A stretch of DNA of 17,523 nt from CAYLHQ01 sp964628935. Lineage in GTDB: Bacteria; Acidobacteriota; Polarisedimenticolia; Polarisedimenticolales; DASRJG01. Both the position numbers and the translations under genes were made by a program. The stretch spans positions 1-17,523 of the forward strand of contig CAZVOE010000062.1 in NCBI GenBank assembly GCA_964628935.1, read 5' to 3'. Positions 7,384 to 14,374 of this stretch are shown here, one piece after another. The notes under the pieces are model-generated. The model saw nothing but the letters and a program-made list of their open reading frames with translations. It searched no databases and was not told where the DNA came from. The stretch's first letter is position 1. Each line of letters starts with the position of its first letter.

Positions 7384-8611
7384 GGCGGATCGCCTCCACG
7401 GGGCGGAGCGAAGCCGCCTTCCACGCCGGGTAGATCGTCGCGACGAGCGACACGCCGACGGCGAGGAGCGAAACGGCCGCCACGTCGACGGGCCGCGTCC
7501 GGAACGGCACGTGGGAGATGAAGTAGACGTCGGGGTCGAGGCGGATTACCTCGTAGGCGTCGAGCCACCACGCCGCGGCCGTCCCGAGCACGATCCCGAG
7601 AACCGATCCGACCACCCCGATCACGAGCCCCTGGAGCACGAAGACCGAGGCGATCCCTCCGGCCCTCGCGCCCATCGCCGTGAGCGCGCCGATCTCTCGC
7701 ACCTTGTCGTGGACCATGAGGATCAGGGTCGAAACGACGTTCAGCGCAGCGACGACGACGATCAGCCCGATCGCCAGGAAGAGGATCAGCTTCTCCGTGT
7801 TGAGCGCTCTCAGAATGTCCCGGTTCTGCTCGAGGAGATCGACGACGACCCACTCGGCCCCGAGCGCCGACTGGATCTCGCGCTTGCGGGACGGGAGGTC
7901 CGGAAGCGAGTCCAGTCGCACCTCGATCCAGGAAGTCTCTCCCTCCGCGTCCAGCAGGCGCCGGACTTCCCGGAGATCGACGTAAACGCGCTGCGCGTCT
8001 TGGGGGTAGGCGTCCGTCCGGAAGGTCCCGGCGACGCGCGCGAGGAGCGTTCTGGGAATCGGGGCGAAGGGGGTCAGCCGCAGCCGGGGAACGGTGAAAC
8101 GGACGGCGTCTCCCTCGGCGACGCCCAAGCGCTTCGCGAGGTCGGCGCCGACGACGACCCCTGGGAGTCCCTCGGGAGTCGCGTGTGCGAGAACCGCGAG
8201 GGGCTCCGCGCCTCCGAAGTCCGCGACCCGGGCCTGCCGCTCGGGCTCGATCCCGAACAGTTCCGCGTACGCGGGAAGCCCCCCCGCCTCGTTCGTGACC
8301 ATCGCGGGAGAGAAGAGAACGGGGGCTGCGGCCCGAACGCCGGGGAGACGCTCGATGCGGCCGGCCAAGAGGTGCGCGTCCGGGAATCCCGACTCGCCCG
8401 CGGAGAGCACCTGGAGATGGGCGCTTCCCCGGAGGATCCGCTCGCGGACGCCCTCGGTGAAGCCGGTCATGAGGGAGAGGGCGATGACGAGGGCCGCGGT
8501 GCCGACGGTCACCCCCGCCACCGAGATGGCGGTGATCACGGAGAGGAAGCCGCGTCCCCGATGGAAGCGGAGGTATCGGACCGCGAGTCGGAGCTCGTAC
8601 GGCGCGGGCAT
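7376..8611 (-). CDS. lolC: Lipoprotein-releasing ABC transporter permease, LolC/LolE family
   Basis: This 411-residue inner-membrane permease extracts lipoproteins together with LolD. The start region YELRLAVRYLRFHRGRGF is typical of LolC/E. The topology is the usual four segments: TM1 at about 22-48, a large periplasmic MacB-like domain (about 50-270), TM2 at about 275-298, TM3 at about 322-348 and TM4 at about 376-395. The cytoplasmic coupling stretch VREIGALTAMGA lies between TM2 and TM3. The C-terminus PAWKAASLRPVEAIRHE matches the family end. Only one permease gene is present beside lolD, so it may act as a homodimer (LolF-like) or its partner may be encoded elsewhere. The ATG at 8611 is 8 nt after the previous stop, and the ribosome-binding site is weak. 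Confidence 0.92.
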   Translation of the reverse strand: MPAPYELRLAVRYLRFHRGRGFLSVITAISVAGVTVGTAALVIALSLMTGFTEGVRERILRGSAHLQVLSAGESGFPDAHLLAGRIERLPGVRAAAPVLFSPAMVTNEAGGLPAYAELFGIEPERQARVADFGGAEPLAVLAHATPEGLPGVVVGADLAKRLGVAEGDAVRFTVPRLRLTPFAPIPRTLLARVAGTFRTDAYPQDAQRVYVDLREVRRLLDAEGETSWIEVRLDSLPDLPSRKREIQSALGAEWVVVDLLEQNRDILRALNTEKLILFLAIGLIVVVAALNVVSTLILMVHDKVREIGALTAMGARAGGIASVFVLQGLVIGVVGSVLGIVLGTAAAWWLDAYEVIRLDPDVYFISHVPFRTRPVDVAAVSLLAVGVSLVATIYPAWKAASLRPVEAIRHE

Positions 8612-8619
8612 CGGGATTC

Positions 8620-9369
8620 TCAGGGTCCCTCGCCCTCGGACTTCGTGGCGATCCACTGTCCCTCGGCCCCGTCCATCCCCGCGAGCTCCATGCGGCTCCA
8701 CGTTCCCCGGATGTTCCGGCCGTCGGCGGCGAGGTAGCCCTCGAGGGTCCCCCAGCGACCGACCTTGGCGTCGATCCGCTCGAGCAACACCTTCCGGTTC
8801 ACCACGGTCCCGCGGACGCTCCCCGACCACCCGCCGTCGAGCGCGTACGTGCCGCTCACGAGCGCGCCGTTTTGCGTGAGAAACAGGGTGCCGCGCTGGC
8901 CCGACGGCAGGAGGGTGATCTCCCAGGCGGCGGAGAGCGGTCCGGCCGCTTCCCCCGCCTGGCTCGTGAGGACGGCGACCCTTTCCTCGAGGAGGGCGAT
9001 CTTCCGCTTCCGCTCGATGACCCGGTCGAGGATTTCGGCCTCCGGCGCCATCGCGTCGCCGCGAGCGCGCTCGGCGTCGGCGACCGCCTTCCGAGCGCTC
9101 TCGAGACGAACCGCGTCGGGAAGAGCCTCGGCGCGGAGCATCGCATCGAGCGCATCGAAGGCCTCGGCCGCGCGCGAGATCGCTTCGGCGCGCCGCGCCG
9201 CGGCGGCTCGAAGGAGCGCGAGGTCCTCGTCGAGGAGGTGCTTCTCGACCTCGAGGCTCGCCCGGACCGCCTCGACCGCCCCCGGCATGCGCGGCGGGGC
9301 GGGATTGCCGTCCGCCGCCGCGACGAGAACGGGGGAAACGAAGACCCAAAGGACGGCGAGCGAACGCAT
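8620..9369 (-). CDS. Secreted coiled-coil protein of unknown function
   Basis: I do not recognise this 249-residue protein. The ATG at 9369 overlaps the upstream stop codon by one base (TGATG), which suggests coupling; an open frame further upstream runs opposite the neighbouring gene. Residues 1-20 form a signal peptide (MRSLAVLWVFVSPVLVAAAD) with no lipobox cysteine, so the protein is probably periplasmic. Residues 35-140 are Ala/Glu/Arg-rich, predicted helical and probably coiled coil. From about residue 150 the protein becomes beta-rich with repeated Gly motifs (VSGTYALDGGWSGSVRGT, then LEGYLAADGRNIRGTW), resembling a small beta-sandwich or barrel of repeated hairpins. Its place between pssA and lolC hints at an envelope role, but that is inference only. 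Confidence 0.8.
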   Translation of the reverse strand: MRSLAVLWVFVSPVLVAAADGNPAPPRMPGAVEAVRASLEVEKHLLDEDLALLRAAAARRAEAISRAAEAFDALDAMLRAEALPDAVRLESARKAVADAERARGDAMAPEAEILDRVIERKRKIALLEERVAVLTSQAGEAAGPLSAAWEITLLPSGQRGTLFLTQNGALVSGTYALDGGWSGSVRGTVVNRKVLLERIDAKVGRWGTLEGYLAADGRNIRGTWSRMELAGMDGAEGQWIATKSEGEGP

Positions 9370-10331
9370 CACAGCCTCCCCGCGGCCGCCGCCACCGCAA
9401 CGGCCTGTCTCGCCGCGGCGGTCTCCGCCTCCGCGGCCAGCGCCAGGATCCACGCGCCGTCACCCTCCCGCTCCGCGTGGAAAACCACGGTGCGCCGTTC
9501 TTCCGGACCGTCCGCCGCGGTGAACCCCGAACCGTCGTCGAGCAGTTCCACCGACTGCGCCCCGGAGAGAGTGTCGCGCAGCCCGGTGCGGTCCGCGGTG
9601 AGTCCCTGGAGACGCACGAAGAGAACGTGCCCGTGGAACCACGGGGCGGTGGCCATGCGCGCGGTGACTTCGGGGGCGCCGGGACCGAGGATCTCGGTGA
9701 CATCGGCCGCGATCCTCCCCACTCCCGTCGGCGCGCCCGAGACGAACGGCTCGGGAATCAGATTGAAGGCGAGCGGCTTCCCGAAGACCTCGGTCGGAGG
9801 GCTCTCGAAGCGCAGGAGGCGCACCGTCTGCTCGCGCAGCTCGTCGAGTCCTTCCGCCCCGTGGGCCGCGGCGGGGCGGAGGACGACGGCGGAGACGGAC
9901 CGCGGCGCGAACGATCGGAGCGGGGCGAGCAGCTCCGCGAGCACGACCGCGATCGAATCGGGAACGCGGACCCGGTGGACCGATTCCGGTCGCGGCCGGA
10001 GCGGCTCGTGCACGAGGACGGATCCTTCGGACGCGGGAAACAGGGAGATGAGAAGCGATCGTTCCGGGACCCTGAGGCGCGGCCCGGCCTCGCACGAGAT
10101 GACGAGATCGTGTCCGTCGAGCGAATCGGGCTCGAGGCTTTGGAGAACCCGCGCCTCCCCGGCGTACTCCGAGAGCACCGTCTCCCCTCCCGGCGAACCG
10201 CCGAAGAGATCGACGCGGTGCCCCGCGACCCCGTGGGCGGCGAGGGCTTCCCGCACCCATCCGCCGACCGCTCCGCCGGCCCCGACGATCGCGACGCGGC
10301 ATCGATCGCGGTCAGGGTTTCCCGAAGGCAT
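9369..10331 (-). CDS. USG-1 / aspartate-semialdehyde dehydrogenase-like protein, probably not a true Asd
   Basis: The 320-residue protein has the aspartate-semialdehyde dehydrogenase fold. It has a Rossmann nucleotide-binding loop VGAGGAVG (16-23), the family stretch AAHGAEGLDELREQT (155-169), AFNLIP (188-193) and a dimerisation/substrate-domain HGH (233-235). True Asd enzymes carry a catalytic cysteine in a PNC motif; the corresponding place here reads VPDS (about 123-126), with no cysteine. That matches the USG-1-like branch, whose reaction is unknown. Essential Asd activity for lysine, threonine and peptidoglycan synthesis is therefore probably encoded elsewhere. The ATG at 10331 overlaps the end of pssA by 20 nt, and the stop shares a base with the next start. 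Assignment to the superfamily is firm; the function is not. Confidence 0.75.
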   Translation of the reverse strand: MPSGNPDRDRCRVAIVGAGGAVGGWVREALAAHGVAGHRVDLFGGSPGGETVLSEYAGEARVLQSLEPDSLDGHDLVISCEAGPRLRVPERSLLISLFPASEGSVLVHEPLRPRPESVHRVRVPDSIAVVLAELLAPLRSFAPRSVSAVVLRPAAAHGAEGLDELREQTVRLLRFESPPTEVFGKPLAFNLIPEPFVSGAPTGVGRIAADVTEILGPGAPEVTARMATAPWFHGHVLFVRLQGLTADRTGLRDTLSGAQSVELLDDGSGFTAADGPEERRTVVFHAEREGDGAWILALAAEAETAAARQAVAVAAAAGRL

Positions 10332-11091
10332 CCCGGAGCTCCTTCCCTCCCCCCGGCGGTCCGCCCTGCCCTCCGGGGCGGCCGGCCGTCGAAACGATCC
10401 ACCCGAGCGGACCGGAAACGAGGTAGACGGAGGCGAGGGCCGCGAGGGCGTAGCGCGGTTCCGCCAGGACGACGGCGAGGGCCGTGGCGATCCCGACGAC
10501 CCAGACCGAGGAGCGGCGGCTCTTCAGGTCGAAGTCCTTGAACGAGCGGTACCGGAACCGAGACACCATGAGAAGGGCAACCGTCGTCACGAGCACCGCG
10601 ACGAGAGCGCTCATCCAGGCTTCGCTCGTCGGCTCCGGAAGCGCGAACGCGACCGCCGCCACCGTTCCCGCGGCGGCGGGAGAGGGCATGCCGACGAACC
10701 AGCGGCGGTCGGCGACCGCGCTCTGCACGTTGAAGCGGGCGAGCCGCGTTGCGGCGCACACGACGAACAGAAACGCGATCAGCCACCCGGTGCGGCGGAA
10801 CGGGGTCAACCCCCAGTAGAAGGAGAGGAGCGCCGGGGCGACGCCGAACGAGACGAAGTCGGCGAGCGAGTCGAACTGGACGCCGAACTCCGAGGTCGAT
10901 CCGGTGAGCCTGGCGATACGGCCGTCGAGGGCGTCGAGGAGCCCCGCGACGACGATCAAGACCGCGGCATGCGCGAAGTGGCCCCTCTGGGCCTCGAGAA
11001 TGCACAAGAATCCGCAGAGGACGTTTCCCGTCGTGAAGAACGTCGGCAGGAGATAGACTCCCCGGCGCGGATTTCGAACGGTCGGCACCAT
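10312..11091 (-). CDS. pssA: CDP-diacylglycerol--serine O-phosphatidyltransferase PssA
   Basis: PssA joins CDP-diacylglycerol and L-serine to make phosphatidylserine in the inner membrane. The 259-residue protein has the complete CDP-alcohol phosphotransferase motif: Asp53, Asp56-Gly57, Ala60-Arg61, Gly70, Asp74 and Asp78 in the exact spacing. The start LLPTFFTTGNVLCGF (14-28) is typical of the polytopic (type II) enzyme, and several further hydrophobic segments follow to about residue 235. The C-terminus is a Gly/Pro-rich soluble tail. The ATG at 11091 has a GAGG element 5 nt upstream and a GGAGGGG further up. Its substrate partner psd lies immediately upstream, so the two steps from CDP-diacylglycerol to phosphatidylethanolamine are adjacent. 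Confidence 0.94.
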   Translation of the reverse strand: MVPTVRNPRRGVYLLPTFFTTGNVLCGFLCILEAQRGHFAHAAVLIVVAGLLDALDGRIARLTGSTSEFGVQFDSLADFVSFGVAPALLSFYWGLTPFRRTGWLIAFLFVVCAATRLARFNVQSAVADRRWFVGMPSPAAAGTVAAVAFALPEPTSEAWMSALVAVLVTTVALLMVSRFRYRSFKDFDLKSRRSSVWVVGIATALAVVLAEPRYALAALASVYLVSGPLGWIVSTAGRPGGQGGPPGGGKELRDAFGKP

Positions 11092-11152
11092 CTTGGCCTC
11101 GAGCCCCTCCGAACTATACCGGATCGGGTTCGAGAAGGGCCAAGGGCCGGCC
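11092..11152 (-). promoter_or_regulatory. psd-pssA intergenic region with a possible promoter and weak hairpin
   Basis: The minus strand carries TATAGT at 11118-11113, a 5/6 match to the -10 hexamer, with TTGGCC about 19 nt upstream as a poor -35. Just before it, overlapping the psd stop codon, is the perfect palindrome AGGGCCGGCCCT (11143-11154), which can also form a 6-bp stem with the downstream GGCCCT (11141-11136). A short TTCTC follows and there is no real T run. A weak terminator plus a promoter for pssA is possible but not established. Confidence 0.25.
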
Positions 11153-11752
11153 CTAGCTCCGGCGGCGCTGCGCCACGATCGACTCCCCCGCCGTGACCCG
11201 CTCCCCCACACGGACGACGACCTCGAACTCCGGCGGGACGTCGAGATCCACCCGCGACCCGAATCGGACGAGTCCGACCCGCCGTCCCATTCCCACCGTC
11301 TCCCCAACCCGTACGCGGCAGACGATCCGCCGGGCGACGAGCCCCGCGACGAGCGTGAATGTCACCTTCGGTCCTCGTTCTCCGGCGACGGTGAGGACCG
11401 CCCGCTCGTTTTCGGTCGAAGCCCGGTCCCGGAACGCCGCGAGGAAGCGGCCGGGGATGTGCTCGACGCGCTCGACGCGGCCCGCGACGGGGGAGCGGCA
11501 GACGTGAACGTCGAACACGTTGAGAAAGACCGAGATCGCGTCCGGTTCGGCGCGGATCACCTTCCCGTCGGCGGGACTCACGAGGATCCCCTCGCGCGCC
11601 GGAGGGTTCCGAACCGGATCCCGGAAGAACCACAGGCAGAAGAGAAACAGGAGGGCGAACGGCAGCGCCGCCCACGGAGTCCACCACCCCGCGAGGAGCG
11701 CCGCCCCCGCGGACGTTCCCGCGAAGGGGATCACGGCGCGATCGAACCGCAC
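11153..11752 (-). CDS. psd: Phosphatidylserine decarboxylase proenzyme Psd, short type
   Basis: Psd decarboxylates phosphatidylserine to phosphatidylethanolamine at the inner membrane. The 199-residue length fits the short PSD-B class. An N-terminal hydrophobic segment (about 8-42) is followed by FFRDPVRNPP (42-51). The expected catalytic set is visible: Asp62 in SPADGK, His83 in DVHV, and the self-cleavage site Gly165-Ser166 in RFGSR, where Ser166 becomes the pyruvoyl group. AGLVARRIV (136-144) is also typical. The GTG start at 11752 begins one base after the TGA of the DUF465 gene, with only a weak ribosome-binding site, so translation is probably coupled. It is followed by pssA after 61 nt. 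Confidence 0.94.
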   Translation of the reverse strand: MRFDRAVIPFAGTSAGAALLAGWWTPWAALPFALLFLFCLWFFRDPVRNPPAREGILVSPADGKVIRAEPDAISVFLNVFDVHVCRSPVAGRVERVEHIPGRFLAAFRDRASTENERAVLTVAGERGPKVTFTLVAGLVARRIVCRVRVGETVGMGRRVGLVRFGSRVDLDVPPEFEVVVRVGERVTAGESIVAQRRRS

Positions 11753-11753
11753 G

Positions 11754-11990
11754 TCAGGACCCGTGATTCAAGGAAGCCCCCGCATGCTGTCGGACGCGCG
11801 CCTCCATGCGGTCCTTCAGTTGCAGCTTCTTCTTCTTGACGTCGATCTCCTCGCGTTGCTCCTCTTCGGAAAGGCGTCGCTTCGAGCGAAGCACGCGGAG
11901 GCGGGCCTCGAGCTCCTCGTGCTTGGCGGCCCACCGGCGATACTCTTCGTCGCTCCTGAGGAGATTTTCCCGAATTGCGGCGTCGTTCAT
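11754..11990 (-). CDS. Small DUF465/YdcH-like coiled-coil protein
   Basis: This 78-residue, highly charged protein contains the DUF465 pattern: an N-terminal helix (HEELEARLRVLRSKRRLSEEE) and then VKKKKLQLKDRMEARV, matching the LKKxKLxLKDxM core of YdcH/SlyX-like small proteins. It is predicted to be a helical hairpin and cytoplasmic. The function of the family is unknown. The ATG at 11990 overlaps the rimI stop as ATGA, and its own TGA is one base from the psd start, so it is embedded in the operon. Confidence 0.85.
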   Translation of the reverse strand: MNDAAIRENLLRSDEEYRRWAAKHEELEARLRVLRSKRRLSEEEQREEIDVKKKKLQLKDRMEARVRQHAGASLNHGS

Positions 11991-12502
11991 CCCGACTCCT
12001 CACTCCCGACCGCCGGATCGCGGTCGTCGAGAATCGCGGCCATGAGGACCGCGTCTTCCTTCGGACACGAATAGTAGCCCGCTCGGCGTCCCACTCGCTC
12101 GAAGCCGGCCGCGGCGTAAAGGCCGAGGGCCGCCTCGTTCGACGCGCGGACCTCGAGGTAAGCCCGTCGGCAGCCCTCTCGCCGTGCGCGTTCGAGGAAG
12201 ATCCCGAGGAGGAACGCCCCGATCCCGCTGCGCCGTTCCGGCGGCGCGACGCCGAGATTTTGGATTTCCACCTCGTCCTCGACCCACGTCCCGCACACGA
12301 ACGCGACCGGCCGCTTCCCGCGACGAGCCACTAGGGTCCGCGCGACGCGCGACTCGAGCGTCGCGGCGAAGTGCTCCCGCGTCCAGGGAGACGGGGAGCA
12401 CAGCGACTCGATGCGCAGCACCTCGTCGAGATCGTCCTCCCCCATCCACCCGGGCACCACCCCGGCGGGCGGCTCGCGTCTAGCGGCGTCCGATCTCGGC
12501 AT
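11987..12502 (-). CDS. rimI: Ribosomal-protein-alanine N-acetyltransferase-like protein RimI
   Basis: This is a GNAT acetyltransferase of the RimI type, which acetylates the N-terminal alanine of ribosomal protein S18 in E. coli. The 171 residues show the acetyl-CoA loop R90-R-S-G-I-G95, the preceding strand EIQNLGVAPPER, the conserved YLEVRASNEAALGLYAAAGF (115-134) and GYYSCPKEDAVLM (142-154), which fits RimI well. The ATG at 12502 overlaps the tsaB end by 23 nt and is preceded by a TGAGG element. Starts at GTG 12460 or 12457, or ATG 12445, would give a length nearer E. coli RimI, so the true start is uncertain. Pairing with tsaB is common in bacteria and supports the call. Confidence 0.88.
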   Translation of the reverse strand: MPRSDAARREPPAGVVPGWMGEDDLDEVLRIESLCSPSPWTREHFAATLESRVARTLVARRGKRPVAFVCGTWVEDEVEIQNLGVAPPERRSGIGAFLLGIFLERARREGCRRAYLEVRASNEAALGLYAAAGFERVGRRAGYYSCPKEDAVLMAAILDDRDPAVGSEESG

Positions 12503-13151
12503 CCGAAGGCCTCAGGTAGAGCGGCGAAAGTTCGGAGGGAACCTCGGCCCCCGCTCGGAACCTCGAGGCCGCGATGCGTCCGGCTGCGGCCGCCACTCGG
12601 GTCGGGGCGGGGCGCGGGGCCACCGGGAGCCCGATTCGTGCGAGCCGCTCCCGGTGGAGAACCGCGCCGGATCCGAACGCGATCCCCGGCGCGTCGCCCG
12701 GCCTCGCGGCGCGCTCCGGCGGCCCGATCCAGGGCTCCCGCACGACGCGCGGCGGCGACGACGACGTGTCGTACCTCGCCCCGTAGACCTCCCCTCGCGA
12801 GGCGTCGAGCAGGGGAACCCGTTCCGCGGTCGCGGAACCGAACGCCTCGGCGAGCGTTTCGAGCGCGTCCACACCGACGCACGGCTTCTCGCTCGCGACC
12901 GCGAGTCCGGCGAGGAGCCCGAGCGCCACCCGGATGCCGGTGAAGGATCCCGGGCCCCGCACCGCCGCGAACGCGTCGAGGTCCTCGCGGCGCCAACCCG
13001 CCGCGGTGAGCGCCGCGTCGACGGCGGCGAGGAGGCGGGCAGCGTGAGAGTCGCGAACGAAAAAGCGGACCTCGGCGACCTCACGGATCTCGCCGTCGGT
13101 CTCTTCGAGCAACGCCACCCCGCCCCACCAGGTCGACGTGTCGAGGGCCAT
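12480..13151 (-). CDS. tsaB: tRNA N6-threonylcarbamoyladenosine biosynthesis protein TsaB
   Basis: TsaB is the scaffold partner of TsaD in making t6A37 in ANN-decoding tRNAs, in the cytoplasm. The 223-residue protein begins MALDTSTWWGGVAL, the family's ASKHA phosphate-1 strand, has DSHAARLLAAVDAAL (34-48), and shows the hallmark VRGPGSFTGIRVALG (64-78). The C-terminal half is variable, as usual for TsaB compared with TsaD. The ATG at 13151 has GAGGCGG just upstream and lies 8 nt after the stop of the second GGDEF gene. An open frame continues far upstream opposite that gene but has no matching homology. Confidence 0.93.
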   Translation of the reverse strand: MALDTSTWWGGVALLEETDGEIREVAEVRFFVRDSHAARLLAAVDAALTAAGWRREDLDAFAAVRGPGSFTGIRVALGLLAGLAVASEKPCVGVDALETLAEAFGSATAERVPLLDASRGEVYGARYDTSSSPPRVVREPWIGPPERAARPGDAPGIAFGSGAVLHRERLARIGLPVAPRPAPTRVAAAAGRIAASRFRAGAEVPSELSPLYLRPSDAEIGRR

Positions 13152-13159
13152 CCACCGCC

Positions 13160-14374
13160 TCAAGGCCCCGGCTCCCGCGGGCGCTCCTCGCGGAGCCGAT
13201 CGAGGAACTCGAGGATGGCCCGTTCCGCGTCCCCCTCCGCCGCGAGGAAGGCGATGCCGATCTCGAACCTGGGCTCCGTCGCTCCCGGGGGGGCCGAGAC
13301 CTGTTCGAGGCGCACCACGCGCCCCTCCATGCACAAGAGTCCCGCCGGTCCCCCTCGGAGCCGCAGGGCGACGGTCTCCCCCACTTCGAGCGGCTCCGGG
13401 CTTTCGAGCAGGATGCCGCCCGGGGCAAGGTTCGCGGCCGGCCAAGGGGGAGACTCCCGGGGCGCGAGGACCTCGACCTCGCACCGGTCGGGGGGAAGGT
13501 CGAACCGCGCAAAACGCCTCCGCTCGGCCGTGCAGGCGCGCACCACGTTTTTCCCGGAGGCCTTGGCCTCGTAAAGCGCCTGCGCCGCGCGGGCGAGCAG
13601 CTCGTCCGGAACACGGGCGTCGGCCGGATAGGAGGCCACCCCCGCCGACACCTCGAGTCCGGCCGGCCGGCCGCCGGATTCCCGCCGGGCGAAGTGCGAC
13701 TCGACGCTCGCGCGACAACGTTCGGCGACGAGGAGGGCGCCCGAACGATCGGTCTGCGGCAGGAGGAGGGCGAACTCGTCGTCCCCCGGGCGGGCTGCGA
13801 GATCGATGTCCCGGATCTGGTTCGAAACGACCATCGCCGTCTCCCGGAGCAATCGCTCGGCGACCAGATCCCCGACCCTCTCGCGAACCGCACGGAAATC
13901 GTCCAGATCGAGGACGACCACGGACGTCGCCTGGGCGTATCGCTTCGCCCGGCGGAGCTCGGCCTGGACCGCGCCCCGAAACGCCCGATCGTCGGCGAGC
14001 CCGGTGAGCGTGTCGACCCCGGACGCGCGCCCGGTCTCGTCCAGTAGCTCGAGGTCGATCAGAGTCGGGCGGACGAGGCGCCGGTTCACGTTGACGAAGT
14101 AGTCGAGCACGGCGACCCGAAGGCCGACGTCGCGCCCGAGCGAGGCCACGAGCGCCTCCCGATGACGGACGATCCCCTCCCAGTGCCGCCGCGCCTCCAT
14201 CTCGTCGAACGCGAGGCGGGTCAGGATCAGGAGGAGCGCGGCGTGCGCGGAGATGCCGCTCTCCCATGTGAGGTCGTCGAGGCGCTTGAGCAGCCTCTCG
14301 GTGTTGCTCGCGTCCTCGCGCAACGCGCTCAGGAGCTGGTCGCGGAGCTTCGCCGCCTCCTCCCGGCCGATCAC
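13160..14374 (-). CDS. Degenerate GGDEF plus PilZ-like protein (second of tandem pair)
   Basis: The 404-residue protein aligns without gaps to its upstream neighbour over about the first 320 residues: a helical N-terminal region (about 1-115), a GGDEF domain (about 120-280) and a PilZ-like domain (from about 284). The cyclase site is degraded: GDDEF instead of GGDEF (197-201), R164-E165 for the guanine-contacting Asn-Asp, Asp169 for His, and A172-E173 for Gly-Asp. The inhibitory-site RxxD (Arg188, Asp191) remains. In the PilZ part the RxxxR motif (286-290) is kept, but the D/NxSxxG motif reads NLAPGG (315-320). It is most likely a catalytically dead c-di-GMP sensor or partner. The GTG start at 14374 overlaps the neighbour's TGA as GTGA, with a GGGGGG ribosome-binding site. 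Confidence 0.9.
   Translation of the reverse strand: MIGREEAAKLRDQLLSALREDASNTERLLKRLDDLTWESGISAHAALLLILTRLAFDEMEARRHWEGIVRHREALVASLGRDVGLRVAVLDYFVNVNRRLVRPTLIDLELLDETGRASGVDTLTGLADDRAFRGAVQAELRRAKRYAQATSVVVLDLDDFRAVRERVGDLVAERLLRETAMVVSNQIRDIDLAARPGDDEFALLLPQTDRSGALLVAERCRASVESHFARRESGGRPAGLEVSAGVASYPADARVPDELLARAAQALYEAKASGKNVVRACTAERRRFARFDLPPDRCEVEVLAPRESPPWPAANLAPGGILLESPEPLEVGETVALRLRGGPAGLLCMEGRVVRLEQVSAPPGATEPRFEIGIAFLAAEGDAERAILEFLDRLREERPREPGP

Noticed and set aside
7166..11196. Long plus-strand frames at 7166-8737 and 8872-11196
   Set aside because: They are antisense to lolC, the secreted protein, the Asd-like gene and pssA, and show low-complexity charged sequence without domains.
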